NCBI RefSeq assembly: GCF_003591515.1
Contig: NZ_QZCG01000002.1
Location: forward strand, 310,001-374,000
Source: Paracoccus onubensis
GTDB lineage: Bacteria; Pseudomonadota; Alphaproteobacteria; Rhodobacterales; Rhodobacteraceae
DNA length: 64,000 nt
Reading direction: 5' to 3'
Shown: in pieces, positions 63,122 to 64,000 of the stretch
Numbering within the stretch: position 1 is the first letter of the stretch
Layout of the letters: each line of letters begins with the position of its first letter
Position numbers and translations under genes: made by a program
The notes under the pieces: model-generated
The model's database searches: none
Seen by the model: the letters and a program-made list of their open reading frames with translations, nothing else
What the model was told of the DNA's origin: nothing

Positions 63122-63405
63122 TGATCGTATCGGCGCTTTTGACCGTTGCACTTGCGACATCGGATGCAGAACCTCCTGTAACAACCGGATTGGACGCATT
63201 TACCCGGGATGCCTCTGCCAGATTGCTGGAGGGGCGGGGTCTTCCGGCCGATTACCGGCGCCAGCTTCTGACGATGTCGCCGACGGATCGTTTACAGGCA
63301 ATCATTTTTCTGCGCCGGTCGGGCCTTCTTTCCGGTGACATCTGGCTTCTGGAAGACGTTCTCCGCCCGTCCGGAATATCCGGCCCGAATGAGATTGCCG
63401 AATGA
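63118..63405 (+). CDS. Small hypothetical flagellar-cluster protein
   Basis: A 95-residue protein, MMIVSALLTVALATSDAEPP, with a short signal-like start and a helical soluble part (TRDASARLLEGRGLPADYRR, SPTDRLQAIIFLRRSGLLSG). No family is recognised. Overlaps of four bases with motA and flhA place it firmly in the flagellar transcript; it may be periplasmic. Confidence 0.75.
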   Translation: MMIVSALLTVALATSDAEPPVTTGLDAFTRDASARLLEGRGLPADYRRQLLTMSPTDRLQAIIFLRRSGLLSGDIWLLEDVLRPSGISGPNEIAE

Positions 63406-64000
63406 AACAGGTCGGCGGGGTATCCTCACGTTCTTCTTTTCTGCCGGATGCGCAGCTTCTGATCACCGGTGGTCTGGTGCTGATCGTCATTTCGCTGGTC
63501 ATTCCACTGCCTCCGGGTCTGCTGGATTTCGGGATTGCCCTGTCGATCGCGACGGCAACGCTGGTGCTTGTCATGGCATCTCTGGTCGACAAGCCAGCGG
63601 ATTTTCAGGCTTTCCCGGTGCTGCTTCTGGTGTCTCTGGTGATCCGGCTGTCGTTGAACGTGTCGTCGACGCGGTTGATCCTGACCCAGGGCCATACCGG
63701 CAAAAGCGCCGCAGGTCAGGTTATCAGCGGCTTTGCTGATTTCGTGGCCGGTGGCTCGCTGCTGGTCGGGCTGACGATCTTCGCGGTTATCTCGGTGGTC
63801 AACTTCATGGTCATCACCAAGGGGTCGGGCCGTATGGCCGAAGTTGCCGCCCGCTTCGCGCTTGATTCCATGCCGGGCAAGCAGCTTGCGATCGACGGCG
63901 ACCTGAATGCCGGGGCTATCGATCACGAAGAAGCCAAACAGCGTCGCATTCGCGAACAGCATGAGATCAGCTTTTTCGGCTCGCTCGACGGCGCATCGAA
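63402..64000 (+). CDS. flhA: Flagellar export protein FlhA, N-terminal part (cut by window edge)
   Basis: The first ~199 residues of FlhA, the large membrane gate of flagellar export. Helices begin at about residue 20 (LLITGGLVLIVISLVIPLPP), and the conserved blocks LLLVSLVIRLSLNVSSTRLI, FADFVAGGSLLVGLTIFAVI and VITKGSGRMAEVAARFALDS MPGKQ are present, together with the DLNAGAIDHEEAKQRR region. The cytoplasmic domain lies beyond base 64000. Confidence 0.97.
   Translation, partial: MKQVGGVSSRSSFLPDAQLLITGGLVLIVISLVIPLPPGLLDFGIALSIATATLVLVMASLVDKPADFQAFPVLLLVSLVIRLSLNVSSTRLILTQGHTGKSAAGQVISGFADFVAGGSLLVGLTIFAVISVVNFMVITKGSGRMAEVAARFALDSMPGKQLAIDGDLNAGAIDHEEAKQRRIREQHEISFFGSLDGAS

Noticed and set aside
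1..64000. CRISPR array or restriction/anti-phage cluster
   Set aside because: No regularly spaced repeats and no cas, restriction-methylation or known anti-phage gene set was seen; the HNH gene at 47925-48524 belongs to a widespread stand-alone family.

Overview
The window comes from a high-GC alphaproteobacterium, most likely a motile member of the Rhodobacteraceae (Paracoccus/roseobacter-like). I base this on gene content: the rpmH-rnpA-yidD order, the histone-deacetylase-like/xseB/ispA/dxs operon, the flagellar gene order with motE- and motA-type genes, and a DddP-type DMSP lyase, a family mainly known from marine Rhodobacteraceae. No 16S gene is present, so the genus is an inference.

Layout. 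1-2.8 kb: the start of a sensor kinase (minus), rpmH-rnpA-yidD, and a LacI-family repressor. 2.9-21 kb: a catabolic block that looks like a decayed genomic island. It begins at tRNA-Arg(CCT) with a broken tyrosine recombinase directly behind the tRNA and ends with a decayed IS630-type transposase and a second broken integrase. Its cargo is a GMC oxidoreductase and an enolase-superfamily enzyme (minus), two tandem LysR regulators (minus), and a divergent plus-strand run: aspartase-like lyase, aldehyde dehydrogenase, aldo/keto reductase, a complete peptide/opine-type ABC importer, and dddP. 21-27 kb: an Lrp regulator and a sulfate/thiosulfate importer (sbp-cysT-cysW-cysA) behind an Rrf2 regulator. 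27-38 kb: core genes (smc, rpmG, xdhC-mocA, rpsB-tsf, cmk, tRNA-Thr, an ABC-F ATPase, a MipA-like porin). 38-48 kb: a sulfotransferase-like gene, an exported DUF1800/DUF1501 pair, tRNA-Gln, a BaiN-type flavoprotein, a capsule export fragment (kpsT-kpsE-kdsA), a uracil-DNA glycosylase and a small membrane protein. 48-57.6 kb: housekeeping and repair genes, ending in the isoprenoid precursor operon xseB-ispA-dxs. 57.6-64 kb: flagellar genes, fliF-fliH-fliN-fliP leftward and fliL-orf-motE-motA-orf-flhA rightward.

How the parts work together. In the island, the importer probably brings in an organic compound that the lyase, oxidoreductases and DddP degrade. A perfect inverted repeat between the second lysR and the lyase gene is a likely regulator site. 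If DddP acts on DMSP, it would release DMS and acrylate. The neighbouring dehydrogenases could serve downstream steps, but their substrates cannot be read from sequence. Sulfate uptake appears controlled by an Rrf2-type regulator. Flagellar export, C-ring, MS-ring and stator genes lie on two divergent arms.

The most interesting items are the dddP-importer operon in an island, a hairpin that would hide the ribosome binding site of a 57-residue membrane protein near 47.7 kb, an unusual N-terminal extension on the sulfate-binding protein, a truncated CysA, and small genes of 57 codons that are easily missed. No CRISPR array, rRNA or complete active insertion sequence was seen.
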